Below the pieces are notes generated by a model. That model saw only the letters and a program-made list of their open reading frames with translations. It had not been told where the DNA came from and did no database searches. Position numbers and translations under genes: made by a program. Positions 47,401 through 58,800 of a DNA stretch of 64,000 nucleotides are shown piece by piece (within the stretch, counting starts at the first letter, position 1; every line of letters starts with the position of its first letter). Origin of the DNA: Luscinia megarhynchos (lineage: Eukaryota > Chordata > Aves > Passeriformes > Turdidae); contig CM067590.1 in assembly GCA_034336665.1 (NCBI GenBank), positions 5,368,459 to 5,432,458 on the forward strand, read 5' to 3'.

Positions 47401-50400
47401 AGTCCCATCCACACTAATGCCATCCTGCCAAAGGTGCAGCAACCATCAGCACCAGCACACAACCAAAGCACAGGAGTACCAGACACTCCTTCAGGTAGCC
47501 ACTGCAATTATTGATGCTACCCAAAGGACTGGTAACACCATGGTCTCAGCTCTCAGGACTGACCCTCCATCAAACCCACAGCAGCTGGTTTCAGACAGCA
47601 GCAAGCAGCAAACTCCACCATTCCTTGGCTCAAGAGCCAGGGAGCCAGGCAGAACCCCAGACCAAGCACAGCACAGGCTCGGGGCAACTCCCAGCCTCCA
47701 GCTCCACCAGCGACTCCAGCACTTCACTACACTGCTGCCTGCTAACCCCACTGGGATGGCCTCGGGGAACTGCCAAGGATTCCAAAGGTGGGAGTGATGG
47801 AGAACTCCAAGCTCCTAGGGACAGGGTGATCCCTACTTCTGCTCCAGTATTTGGGTGTTGAGCTAGAACTGAGCTAGTGTCTTCTCCCCAGGGCATGGGT
47901 GGATGTTTAGAGGTTATTACACAAGCTGACAACCTGCAGCCTGGCCTAAGAAAAGAGCCTTTCAGAACTACTTCCCACCCTGGCTTCCCCCTTTCCCACA
48001 ACAATGGCAGCACTACCAAAACCCCAGGACAGCTGCTCCCTTGAGCAGGTGAATTATTTCCCACTCCAGCCTCCACCTCTGGCCCTCCCCGCAGCACGAG
48101 CGAGCCCAGGTTTCACCTACGTGTCGTCTGTGTCTATGGACTCCCCCCGGGCAGCCCCTCCCTGGATGGACTCCATGGCAGTGGAGTACAGAGCCTTCTG
48201 CCCCACGGGGCGCTTCTCATCCGACGTGCTGTGGGCTCCCTCCGACAGCTGCTCCCGCTCGTACTGGTCTATGTTATGAACCCCAAGCAGGAGGCTGTAG
48301 TCCATGATTTTAAAACTTTCCAATACCTACAGATTAGTAATGAATTCAAGAACAAAGACAAAATATCAAGCCAGCAGCAGAAATACAGACCCCAAAGTCT
48401 GGAATCAAAGCAATCAAAGCAAAGCATCCCACTCACATCCCTGCTAACAACTCCTTTGACACAGCCTGAAAGTTTCTGAACCAACAGTCACCTCTGGGCT
48501 TGAGTGCACAGAGTTTGGCCATCCCACAATCACACCAGAGGCTTGCAAACAACACCATTGTATCTGCTGCACAGTGATTGGGAAAATGCACCAGCAGAAC
48601 AGCTGAAGTGGAGCAGGCTGCCAAAGTGTGATGCACCAGGCAAAGGAGCACAGCCTCAGTCCTCAGAGGCTGCCATGAGATCCAACTCTACTGCTTGGCC
48701 TTCAGGAAAAGGGCAGGAGAAAGCATTGATCCTGCTCTGAGGTCAGCACATTAGCAAGGTTCTCAGTCAGGAACTGCTCTTCCTCATGCTCGAGAGCCAC
48801 AGAATTTCCTTACCCTGTCCCTGAGCTGCCCCCTCCTTACCAGACAATCTCGCTGCAACGTCTTCACCAAAGCACTGAAGGTGTCTGCATCCAACATCAG
48901 GCCCTCGGGCATGTCTTGGATGAAGTCCAGATCCTTGTACGTAGGGCTGGACTTTTCTTTTTCCTTCTTGGATGCTCGGCGTTTGTAGGTTGAACCTTTG
49001 AGGTCGAATTTCAGGTGCATTTTCACCACTCGAGGCAGGATGTTGTTCATCACCACCACACGGATGTTTTTGCCCCCAGACTGCACACAGTATAGTCCAT
49101 AAAACTTGGGCAGCAGTGTCCGGGGGTTCTGGTTCAGATTCTGTAGCAAGGGTGGAAAAAAGCATGGACAAAGGTCATTTGAGCAGAGAATTCCTGCTGT
49201 GTTCACCACAAAGCATGTGAACAGTTGGACTGGGGATTCTTTGCTGAGAGGTTTTCTGAACTTAACAGGAGCTCAGTGTACACATTTGACAAAGTCCTGC
49301 ATTTCAGTGGCTTTAGGACCTGAAAATACAGGGACTGAGATGTTCAGCACTCTCTGGGCAAATAACCAAGTCCGGAAATCCCCTGCTTTCCCCAAGTACA
49401 GCAGCTAAAAAAAAAGAAACCAAACTGGGAGAGAAATAAACACAATAAGTGGGAACTTCAAGCTTAAAAATAACAGCTCTCTTTTTCTCTCCACAAGTGT
49501 CAGAATCAAGAGCCATTCTCTGGCCCAGAATAAACCAGGGACAGGGTTGTTTTTTAAACAAAACAACACAAATGTTCTCCTCCTGTTGTAGAGTTGCTTT
49601 ATAAAGCAGTCAACCAGAGAGCACGGATATCCTGTTCTGCTGTCATCTCCTTTTTTTAGGCAGCAGAATAATTAGGAATGACATGACAGGCAGGAATTGC
49701 TTGTTCAGCTTTGGGCACATTTGGGAAGGAAACAACTTCTCTGCACGCTGTGGCAGGAAAGACAGTCCTGACAGGTTCTGACAGACAGCAGAAACGTGAC
49801 TGTATTAAAATTTCATTCCCTTCAGCTCATCCACCTGGGCACAGCAGTGAGCCCTCTAGTAAGAGGCAGGTAATGGAAACAGCTTTAAAGTAATTCAGGA
49901 TGAAACCACTCTGCTTCCTTTCCCTGACTCCTTTGATATGGGTGGTTTCCCAGGATCAGCATGGTGTTCAAGGGTAGCACCACAAAACACACAGACACTG
50001 GAAAACTGCAACAGGTAGCTCAGGCCCTGCATCAGACAGGTAAGTTCAGTTGAATTCACTGACTGATGGTGGCAGGATTAACAGTGCAACTCCATTCCCA
50101 CTCAAAACCCTACACCTGATTTACTACACACATTAGGCAACAGGCAGTGCTTTCCAAGAAAATTCATCCTGTCCAGGAATGTGAGTGTTACCTGCAAAAG
50201 CAAGTGATTCACAGAATCTCAGGATGGTTTGGGTTTGGAAAGGACTGTAAAGACCATATGGTTTCACTTCCTGCCATGGCCAGGGACACCTTCCACTGTC
50301 CCAGGCTGCTCCAAGCCCCATCCAACCTGTCCTGGAACACTCCCAGGGATCCAGGGGCAGCCACAGCTGCTCCAAGCAACTTGTGCCAGGGCCTCCCCAC

Positions 50401-53400
50401 CTTCACAGGGAAGAATTTCTTCTTGGCCTGGCTGTCACTAACACACAGACATCCCATAACCTGCCTCTCTTGGGTAAATTTTCCCCAGTAAATACTGAGC
50501 AAGGAAAGGAGTTTCACAGGACCAGTTAGGATCACATAAACCACTGCACCAGGCACACAGATAGGGCAGCAGCATGGCTTCTCATCACCTTCTCCTTGGC
50601 ACCTTCACAACAAACAAATCCTTGGTCATTGTAACTGAATGCCAAGAGTCCTCATCCATAAAGCTGGAGCCTCCAGCACAGCTGTGCAGGAGACCAGCTC
50701 CTGGCTTTTACACCAAAACAGCACCTTTGGGTCCAATTTACTTGACCAAATACAAGTCTCTGGGTCTCAATGTCCTGCCTTGCCAGACTGATGTGCAAAG
50801 CTGGCTGCTACCATGGAAGCCTCCAGCTTGGAACTGCAGCCAGCAGGGAGTCAGGACAATCCTCAAACAGCAAGAATGGGAGAAATTCAGGGACAGCAGC
50901 ACTTTCCCCACAAAAACAAGGTGGTTGCATTATTGCCTGGAGAAAAGGAGGCTCAGGGGGACCTTTTGCTCTCCACAAGTCCCTGACAGGTGGGTGCAGC
51001 CAGGTGAGGGTCAGGCTCTGCTCTCAAGGAACAAGGGATAGGATGAGATGAAATAGCCTCAAGTTGTGCCTGGGGAGGTTTAGGTTGGATATTAGGAGAA
51101 ATTTCTTCATAGAAAGGGTTGTAAAGGATTAGCATGAGCTGTCCAGAGCAGTGGAGGAGTCACCATTCCTGGAAGTACTCAAATAATGTGTGTCTGTGGC
51201 AACTGAGGACAAGGTTTAGTGGTGACCATCATGGTGCTGAGCTGAAGGTTGGACCTGATGATCTTGGTGGTCTTTTCCAACCTTAAGAGTTTTATTATTC
51301 TATGACTGCAATCAGCAGCCACCCCCAAACACAGGCTGGGGCAGATGCATGCTGCCAGGTGGAGAGGAATAACTAGTTCTGGGAAAAGGAACACTCAGAA
51401 ACACATACCTGGGAAGCCATTCTGAGGCCAAAACATGCCTCCAAACTATGGCACAATTATCTGCCTCATGTTTACCCACAAAGTTTGCAAATAATCAGTA
51501 GGATTTGTGCTTCTGGGACTGGCTTCATGACATGCTGTTAACACTGTCCCTGGCATGGGGCAGGCCACAAGACAGAAAAGCTGCCATGACAAAGCTGAGC
51601 TGGCTCCAAGGTCCTGGGCAATACACACCATGTAGTATCCAGGAAGGAGCTTCTGCAGGAATTCAGCTTCCTTGTGCATCACAGTTTTTATGATGAACTC
51701 ATCGTCGCTGGTGACATAGAAGAGGGAGCCGCTGGCCCCGGGGTTGGACAGCTCGATCAGAGGCTCGTTACATAACGAGTACTGGGGAGAAAAAGAAAAG
51801 AAGGTGATGTTTTATCCCCCATTTACTGCAGATTTGAATTCTATGCCCTCAAGGGCCTTCCTCACCATGTCATCTCCTGGGAGATTAAGGGCTAGCAAAG
51901 CTCAAGTGAGAACTATTTTCATTATAGGTTAGGTCTGAGCAGCCAAACTGATGGACAATTTATAATTAGAGACTAAGATTACAGTTCAGAGCATCCCAAC
52001 TGCTCAGTATCCAACTAATCATCTGCTTTCAGGAACATCCAGCCTTCATAATGACATCTTATCTGTTCCCATTGTGCCTGCACGCACGTATCACATTCAG
52101 GCTCTCTGAGCACAGCCCAGCACATGCTGACGGACACAGAGGATTTCAGGGGACACCACAGTCAGCTCAGGGAACCACATATCACTGTGCTGGAGGGAAC
52201 AGAACACACTGGCTCTTCTCAGCAGCCTCCCCTGGCCTTGTGCTCCCCTGTTCCCTGCAAAAGCCAGTGCTTGATTTGCAGAATCCCAGAGTGGTTTGGG
52301 CTGGAAATGACTTTAAAGCTCATCTCATTCCATACAGGGGCAGGGACACCTTCCACTAGACTAGTTGCTTCAAGCTCCATCCAACCTGGCTGTATTTTTA
52401 CAGCCACACTTCATCTATCCTGCTGAAAGCACGTGACAAGTTTTATCCCAGGTGTGCAAACAAAAGGGATGAGCCCTGCTCAAGCACAGCAAAGAATTCT
52501 GCACTAGGACCTGAACTGGGACTACATCTAGTCCTCAGGATGCAAACAGCAGGTCCTCAAATAAAGACTTGCCCAGCAGCAGAGGAAACAAAAAGGAGAA
52601 AGCAAAGGCAAAGATGCACTTTTTAGCTCCGTGCCCACCCAGGTACTGCAGGGGTCAGGTGGGTTCAGGGCAGGATCACAAAACTGCACAGCGAGAGGTG
52701 AGATGGGGAGAAGGAGGTGGGGCATGGAAGGGAGGTGATCAGAGCAATAAATTAAATACTCATCATTATGTAATGAAAACAGCTTTCAGCTCTGCACAGA
52801 TTAACAATTCCAGACTTGATCAAGTTAATGATCTCATGCATAATTAAAGGCATTTGCCAGTGTGGCAGGCAAGAGACAATCAGGAGAAGCAGAAACAATG
52901 AATCAGAGCCACGACCTTTGCAACTGAGGCAAACTCCTTGCCTGTCCTCAGCTCAGAACACTCAACCATCACACACACTGCCTTGGCTAGCAAGGAGGGG
53001 ATCACTGCTACCCTCCCACCAGGCACTGGCACAGGTTTGTTCCAGTGGCAGGTGTTCAGCTGCCACAACCCCCATCTACAGGTAAAGTCACACAAAAAGG
53101 ATTGCTCCAAAAGGGAAAGGTGTGCACTCATGGATGTGTTTCTTTCTCCAGTTCACAGAGAAGAGGATGTCACATAAAGGCAAGGGCCCAAATTCAACCA
53201 CAGAGCACTCAAAGCCCCAACAGCTTGTACTCCAAGGTATTTGAAAACCAGCTTTTCCAGCTCTGAGGAGCTTTTGAAGCACAAGAACAAGCTGTGGTTT
53301 ATTCTGTCTTTTTAAGATGATTAAAATAAAAACACTCACATAGCTCTCCAGTGAGTACACAGGAAAAAATTCCCATCTTTGTCCCCTGAGCCGCAGGGGA

Positions 53401-56400
53401 CGTTTCAGGGTCGCACCCAGCAGAACACAACTCCTTTGGCTTGTAAACACAGTGAGTTATTGTTCCCACAAGGACCAGAGAGGGAAGCCCATTGCAGGGC
53501 TTACACAGCCCACACTGTGTGCAGGTCACGGCCTCCCTCCAGTACAGGCTGGCAGCTGCCCTTCAGCAAACTCAGACTTGGAATCATGGAACGTTTTGGG
53601 ATGGAAAGGATTTTAAAGCTCATCTCATTCCACCCCCTGCCATGGGCAGCTACACCTTCCACTAGCCCAGGGTGCTCCAAGCCCTGTCCAACCTGTCCTG
53701 GAACACTGCCCAGCCGTGGGCAGCCACGGCTTCTCTGGGCAACCTGTGCCAGGGCCTCACCACCCTCATGGTAAAGGTAAACAGAGGAGGAAAAGACAGA
53801 AATCCAGAAATGTATCCATACCAAATAATCATCTGGACGAATCCCAAAGAGCTCTCGGAAGTAGCGGAAAGCCACTGGGGCATAGGTCTTGAACCTGAAG
53901 TCGGCGTAGTGGTGGGCTGGGGTGAGGTTACTGCCTTCACTGCACAGAACACACACATGGGCAGGGCCTGTTACCATTCACCAGACATGGACAGTCACAC
54001 CAAAGCTACTGGGTATTTCAGATGCACTGAGCCTTGCAAAATGACACCTTTGGAACAACAACCGCCACCTTTCTGTGGTAGGAAAACAGGTTTCAAACTA
54101 TCTGCCAAAATCTATTTCCAGAGATTAAAGGAACAACCACTTGCCAAGCAGAATATATTTACACAGAGAACATAACTTTTATGAGCTTTGTTTATTCACA
54201 GTTAGAGAGCTCCCAGAAGGAGTTTTTTCCATCTAAAACATGGTATGATTTTGTGGATGAAATTCTAGATGGACAGCTAGAAAGACAAGCATGTATGAAG
54301 GGTAATAAACTGAAGTGCCACAGTACTGCATCTTGCACTGTGCTTCCCTGCAGGCCAGTGCACTGCAGATTCCAACATTTCCCACTGTACAACATTTCTG
54401 TTTGTATATTATGGAGCAGATTCAAAACATTCAGAGCATGCAGCTCTCATCTAAAGACAGATGGAAGCTCTCTTGAAAAATCGGTGAGAGGAAAAGAAAT
54501 AATTCATGCATTCATTTTTTTCCCCTTCTCCTTTACCTTGGGAAAAAAATGCTCTCCACCACGTAAAAGTCCTGCATCAGGACATCCCTCTCTGGCTTGG
54601 AGCTCAGATTGCCCACAGTATATCCAATCCCCAGCTGGATGGCCCCCTTCAGAGTGGATGAGGTGGTCTGGCAAAGGAAAACAGCAATCAGTGAGCATTT
54701 CACAGCAGATAATCACAGTAACATCCCCTGCAGTACAACACAGGCACGTCTGTGACGTTTTTGGGGTCATCTCAGGCACCACACACTGCTAACCAAGTTT
54801 ACCCAACTGCTGAAGAGGTGAATTGGAGCTTCAGATTTGCTGTTTGCAGGATTGTGATGCCCAAGGGTGCTGCATAAAAATCTCAACCAGATTAATAACT
54901 ACTGGGCCATAACTTTTCTCAGCCTGGCACCCACACCTGGGTGCCATCCCCCACTCCCCAAACCCAAACCTTTTTGTAGGTGGTTTCCCCAGAAGCATCC
55001 ACGCTTCGATGGCCAATCTTCTTTCCTTGGCCTGGCTGTCCTGGCAGTGATGGGCCCTGCAAGGAGAGCACAAGGACACTCAGGGCACAGCCTGAGCTGC
55101 CACCAGGCACACAGAGAGCACAGCCACATTCCCCCCTGTACTGCACACAGGGACCATGGCACTGCTGGAGAAACCCTGCAGAGTGCCAACAGGTGAAACT
55201 GAAGCTCTTCCACCCCTCAAGAGCAGTTAGAACACCTGACACCCCCAGTGCTCACTGGCAGAGCCCTCAGTGAAGATGCCAAGAAAAAATCCAGTGCCAA
55301 GATTCCCCTGGTGCTTGACCATTGATTTAAAACAGTGATGTATTAAATCAAACAGCCACAGAGATTTATTCTTAAAATCCCATGCCCTCGGGTGTCACAC
55401 TGACACCTTGGGTTTTGCTGGAGAGATCAGAGCCACAGCCCAGCCTCACTCACACTGAGATAAACCCATTTAAGCAAGATCTCATCTGTTTGTAATTCCA
55501 AGGTTGAGCCCACACAGGGTGAGCCACAGGAATGTCTCTTCCACAAATTTTGAAGTTTACAGAAATGCTACAGTCTGCCAGCACTTCAGGGTGACAATAA
55601 CCCTGCTCCTGTCCCCTTCTCCTCTCCTGCCTCTGAGTGTGCCTAGGCCTTCCTCTGCCAACCCAGGAGGTAGCAGGTTGTGGCTGCTCCTTTAACAGCC
55701 TGGTGTAACCGGGTTGGGAAGTTCCCTGCAGCTCCTTCTGCAGCCCTAGGGACTCTCTACTCCACCACCAGTCAACACTGCACCCACACCCAAGCTCTCA
55801 GCCAGTTCCAGCCAGGATCCCCATGGATAGAAATGCTGATGAGAGACCAGCACCCTTTTGGGGGTTGCTACACTGCAGTACACTTTGGATGCTCCTTTGA
55901 GCAGCATGCAGAGAGACCAAGGTCACTTCCCAAGTGACACTGTTCTATCCCTGTCCCTCTTGAGTGCTGCACAGACCCAGCTCTGAACCAATGGCTCCAG
56001 CAGACAATGGATAATTTTGCTCAGACTAAGAAGTTCTTTGTACTTTTAGCTTTTGATCAAGAGCTTGCAGTTATTTCTGGTCAATCTGCTTGTGCTTCTT
56101 GTACTAAGGGGCAGTCTGAGCTCTCCTTCAAAAATCCCATCTCCTACTCTATTTTATTAGCAGAGCCAGCCTTGCTTCTGAGCACTCCTCCTCCAGCAGC
56201 TGTGAACACTCCTCCAGCAGCACAGCTCAGCCTCTTTCTGCCAACCAGCTGGATCTTACTCCATGCAAGCCCAAGCTGTGCTGTCCTGCCTTGCCAATGG
56301 CTCTCCATCATCCTCCACACATGATGAGCAGACACAGGCAGGGGGAACTGCAGTGACAAAAGTCTCTTCCAGTCTCCTGCTCTGCCTGTGGCTGTTTCTG

Positions 56401-57229
56401 GGCCAAGAAAAAGTGGCCCTGTTTATGCATTGAACAATGCAACCAACTTCCACAGAAGCTGAGCTTCCACTACACATATTCCAGTACAAAAAGAATCAAG
56501 TGTCACATATCAGGCAATTTTATGGGAAGATTCTGCTGTTCATGTATAGCAATGCTCATCATCCCAGGTGAGGAATAAGAAGCAGGATGTAAAAAAATTT
56601 GATCAAACAAAAATCACTGGAACACAATGCCCTAAACCATGAGTGTGGGTTTCAGGGAACACCTTTCAGGCACAGAGCTTCCTACCAGAATCCCTGCTGC
56701 CAACTGTGAAGAGTTTTGCTCCAGAGGGTAACAGTGACTCAGACCCTGTGACCTGGAGTATCTACAAGAGAAGATGAGTCCTTGGAGATGTTCCCCTGTT
56801 TTAGGGCTTCACAAATCACAGCCTCCTGACTCACTCCCACCAGTGGGTAAGATGCACCACAGAGGGCTGGAGATGCCCAATACTTGCATTCTCCAGTTAC
56901 CACCTCCAGGTGCTGGTGTGGAAGAGGTGCTCTCATGATGCAGAGGCATTGTGGATCACACAGCCAAAACCAAAAACATGATGGGCACAATCACTCCACA
57001 TCCCTTCTGTGGCTGTGGTGATGCCATGAAGGGACCCTGGACACCTGCCACTAATTTTAGTTCTCCCAAATAACAGATAATGATTTCATAGTAATCTCAA
57101 TGCAGTTTTGCTGAAAAAAAGCAGGCAGAAGTGTTTCCTAGAGCTGTGTTCTCATTTCTCAACAAAGGATTGTCAAATCCAGCTTTAGACATCTCACCTC
57201 AGTGATGGCTGTCTTCTTTGAGCCCAGAC
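35434..57229 (-). CDS. PIP5K1C: PIP5K1C, phosphatidylinositol-4-phosphate 5-kinase type I gamma (first exon outside window)
   Basis: Makes PtdIns(4,5)P2 from PtdIns4P at focal adhesions, synapses and clathrin pits. Minus-strand exons: 57229-57198, 55056-54970, 54667-54537, 53939-53822, 51781-51629, 49140-48841, 48326-48121, 47032-46949, 46496-46448, 45494-45410, 44722-44561, microexon 44402-44373, 43613-43484, 43206-43174, 40882-40775, 40560-40428, cassette 38757-38683, 36345-36262, and a terminal exon from 35436 that opens with TAA. Phases join throughout. Kinase landmarks: [20 protein letters not shown] (nucleotide loop and lysine), [14 protein letters not shown], the specificity loop [27 protein letters not shown] (catalytic Asp) and GIIDILQSY. 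The 28-residue tail exon has the talin/AP-2 motif [10 protein letters not shown]. Without the cassette the window codes about 642 residues; the initiator exon (about 30 residues) is beyond 64000. Confidence 0.97.
35460..35925 (-). mobile_element. CR1 LINE 3' fragment
   Basis: Starts CACAGAATCATGGCATCGTC and continues with CCTAAACCTCCCCTAGCACA, TTGTCCTGTCCCTTGTTCCC and CCCAGCTGCTCCTCATCACA, all complement of the CR1 3' region. It is in the last PIP5K1C intron. Confidence 0.9.
36262..36345 (-). CDS. PIP5K1C: PIP5K1C talin/AP-2-binding tail exon
   Basis: Exactly 28 codons, the same length as the alternatively used human exon, beginning [17 protein letters not shown] and ending ESDT. In mammals this tail binds talin and AP-2. 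Donor ACA|GTAAGT leads to the terminal exon. Confidence 0.92.
36346..38682 (-). other. PIP5K1C intron between tail exons
   Basis: Contains a CR1 fragment at 38231-38440 and purine-rich sequence at 36400-36460 next to the tail-exon acceptor. No other exon was recognised. Confidence 0.7.
38231..38440 (-). mobile_element. CR1 LINE 3' fragment
   Basis: TTAGAATCACAGAACAGTTT, GGGTTGGAAGATCACCCAG, CAGGGGCACCTTCCACTGTC and CATGTGCCAGGGCCTC are diverged complement CR1 3' sequence. Confidence 0.85.
38683..38757 (-). CDS. PIP5K1C: PIP5K1C alternative cassette exon with a WIYSP motif
   Basis: A 75-base in-frame exon (25 codons) after a CACTCAG acceptor, coding [11 protein letters not shown] followed by a basic Arg/Ser-rich stretch ending SSGI, and a GTAAGTGAC donor. 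Placed between TDIYF (40428) and PTDERSW (36345). It resembles the roughly 26-residue insert that I recall for the mammalian gamma-c/i3-type neuronal isoform. If the donor is read through, translation continues [16 protein letters not shown] to a stop at 38632. Confidence 0.8.
38758..40427 (-). other. PIP5K1C intron
   Basis: A 1.7-kb intron. I see no exon, repeat family or other assignable element beyond short purine-rich runs at 38790-38850. Confidence 0.7.
40883..43173 (-). other. PIP5K1C intron
   Basis: About 2.3 kb, AT-richer than the left half of the window. Nothing assignable seen; no CR1 tail recognised. Confidence 0.65.
44373..44402 (-). CDS. PIP5K1C: PIP5K1C 30-base microexon
   Basis: Between TTTGCAG and GAAG|GTAAGAG; joins in phase to code AKPNQDREE between DDEG and the [10 protein letters not shown] exon. 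Length is a multiple of three, so skipping keeps frame. I cannot say whether mammals have an equivalent. Confidence 0.7.
44925..45350 (-). mobile_element. CR1 LINE 3' fragment
   Basis: TTTTGGGTTGGAAGTGACTT, CTTGGACATTTCCAGGAACA, GGGCAACCTGTGCCAGAGCC and GTCCAGGCTGAACACCCCCA: complement CR1 3' region. It ends about 60 bases before the exon at 45410-45494. Confidence 0.9.
45495..46447 (-). other. PIP5K1C intron
   Basis: About 950 bases; AT-rich at 45540-45900 with a T9-type run near 45874. Nothing else seen. Confidence 0.65.
47033..48120 (-). other. PIP5K1C intron
   Basis: About 1.1 kb with no exon or repeat that I can recognise. Confidence 0.65.
50210..50450 (-). mobile_element. CR1 LINE 3' fragment
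   Basis: CACAGAATCTCAGGATGGTT, CCATGGCCAGGGACACCTTC, AGGGGCAGCCACAGCTGCTC and TTGTGCCAGGGCCTCCCCAC mark the complement of the CR1 3' end. Confidence 0.92.
50935..51306 (+). mobile_element. CR1 LINE 3' fragment
   Basis: AAGGAGGCTCAGGGGGACCT, GGTTTAGGTTGGATATTAGG, AAATTTCTTCATAGAAAGGG and ATGATCTTGGTGGTCTTTTC ending ATTATTCTATGACTG. It is one of the better preserved tails in the window. Confidence 0.92.
52278..52425 (-). mobile_element. CR1 LINE 3' tail
   Basis: GCAGAATCCCAGAGTGGTTT, GGGCTGGAAATGACTTTAAA and GCAGGGACACCTTCCACTAG: complement CR1 tail, about 150 bases left. Confidence 0.88.
53580..53785 (-). mobile_element. CR1 LINE 3' fragment
   Basis: GGAATCATGGAACGTTTTGG, AGCTCATCTCATTCCACCCC, CTGTCCTGGAACACTGCCCA and CAACCTGTGCCAGGGCCTCA. 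It ends about 35 bases from the PIP5K1C exon at 53822. Confidence 0.92.
55057..57197 (-). other. PIP5K1C intron
   Basis: About 2.1 kb between the second and third coding exons. No repeat family or exon recognised. Confidence 0.65.
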
Positions 57230-58439
57230 CTGCAGACAAAAGGGAAGAGCATCAGGAAAAATAGGGACATCAAATAAAAACCCCCAAGCTGATCACCAAA
57301 ACTCTGAGAAAAGAGCTCAATGCTTTGTCTTTTCAAGTACAGCCACCAGCCTTTAGAGCAGCTGGTTTTACTCTGCTTTCAGCTTCACCAGCACAAGAAT
57401 CTGATGGTACAGGAGTCAGACGAACAATTTCATATTCAGAAGCACAAAAATGCACATTTTCCCCAGCAATAGTATTTCCTAGGGACTTGAGCAGAGAGGT
57501 CTTGCAAATCTCTGCTGCCCCATTAAGCAATGGCTCCACACTACACTGAAGAGTTGGCTCCACACAGAAGCCCAGAGAGACACTCCTGAAGCTGTTTTCC
57601 AGCCACTCAGAAGGCACTTGACAAACTGTATTGATAAGTGAATGTATTTATAGACTCCTATGTCCAAATATATCACACAAATGAACGCATCATTTATCTT
57701 TATCTCTGCCCCAGGAGAAGCCAGTGCTGCTCCATTACAGCCAATAGTGGAAATCAGAGTTTTGCCTCAAGCTTTTAGGTATATAATCAGAGCTGGAAAC
57801 ACAGGCCCAAACCCTCTGACAGGAGGCCATCTCCTATTTCCTAGCATGAGTTTGTTTTTCTGAGATTTTCCAAGCCCAAATTTGCAGGAATTAAGGAGCT
57901 CCTTGCTCCTTGATTTCAGACAGCAGGGAGCACAGGAGTGTGGAATGTGGGACCACGAGATCCAGCCCAGCTGGCTGCCAAGAGCTACCATGAAGGATCA
58001 AGGGCTGCTGAAGAGAAGCTCCCCACAGCACCCCAGCAGCTCTGTGTGCACAGGTCAGCTCTCATGGAGGAGTCTCCTGCACAGAATACCAGTTCAAGGG
58101 ACAGGTTCAAGGCCTTGCTTCCAGGCAGGACTGCCACTGCCTGCTCCTGTGCTACAGCGTTCCTACAGGCACAGATCCTTATCAACCCATTCAGAAGGGC
58201 TTTAGTTTTGCAAGAGACCATGGAGTGCAGTTTTGAGTTTATCTACACTCAGATCAGGGGGTGGTGTCCAGGGGGAAGTGGATGTCCTCTGTCCCTCCTG
58301 GCTGGAGGGCAGGAAAAGCCCCAGAGCACCCAACTCAACCTCTGCTGTTTCAGCATCCCCCCATTTGGCAAAGGAAGAACTTTGACAGTTTACCTGTGGT
58401 ACCTGTGCAACCCCCCAAAGAAAAGCAGTGATGCTGCCC

Positions 58440-58800
58440 CAGGGCTTGTTTCAGAAGGAGCCTGAGCAAGAACCTGGGCATCGAGTACCTGAAGGGGCTC
58501 CAAGAGAGCTGGGAAGGACCAGGACAAGGGATGGAGGGACAGAATGAGGAGAAATGGCTTCCCACTGCCAAAGGGGAGGGTTAGATGGGATATGGCAAAG
58601 AAATTCTCCCCTGTGAGGATGGTGAGGCCCTGGCACAGGTGCCCAGAGCACTGTGGCTGCCCCTGGATCCCTGGCAGTGTCCAAGGCCAGGCTGGACACT
58701 GGGGCTTGGAGCAGCCTGGGACAGTGGGAGGTGTCCCTGCCCATGGAACAAGATGAGCTTTAAGGTTCCTTCCAACTCAAGACATTCCAAGATTCCATGA
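58440..58800 (+). mobile_element. CR1 LINE 3' fragment
   Basis: GAAGGGGCTCCAAGAGAGCT, GATGGTGAGGCCCTGGCACA, CTGCCCCTGGATCCCTGGCA and a tail of TTCCAACTCAAGACATTCCA. Confidence 0.93.

Larger units (their letters stand above)
49141..51628 (-). other. PIP5K1C intron with two opposed CR1 fragments
   Basis: About 2.5 kb. Holds a minus-oriented CR1 at 50210-50450 and a plus-oriented one at 50935-51306, about 480 bases apart. The remainder is unassigned. Confidence 0.75.
51782..53821 (-). other. PIP5K1C intron with two CR1 fragments
   Basis: About 2 kb, with CR1 tails at 52278-52425 and 53580-53785. No other feature recognised. Confidence 0.75.
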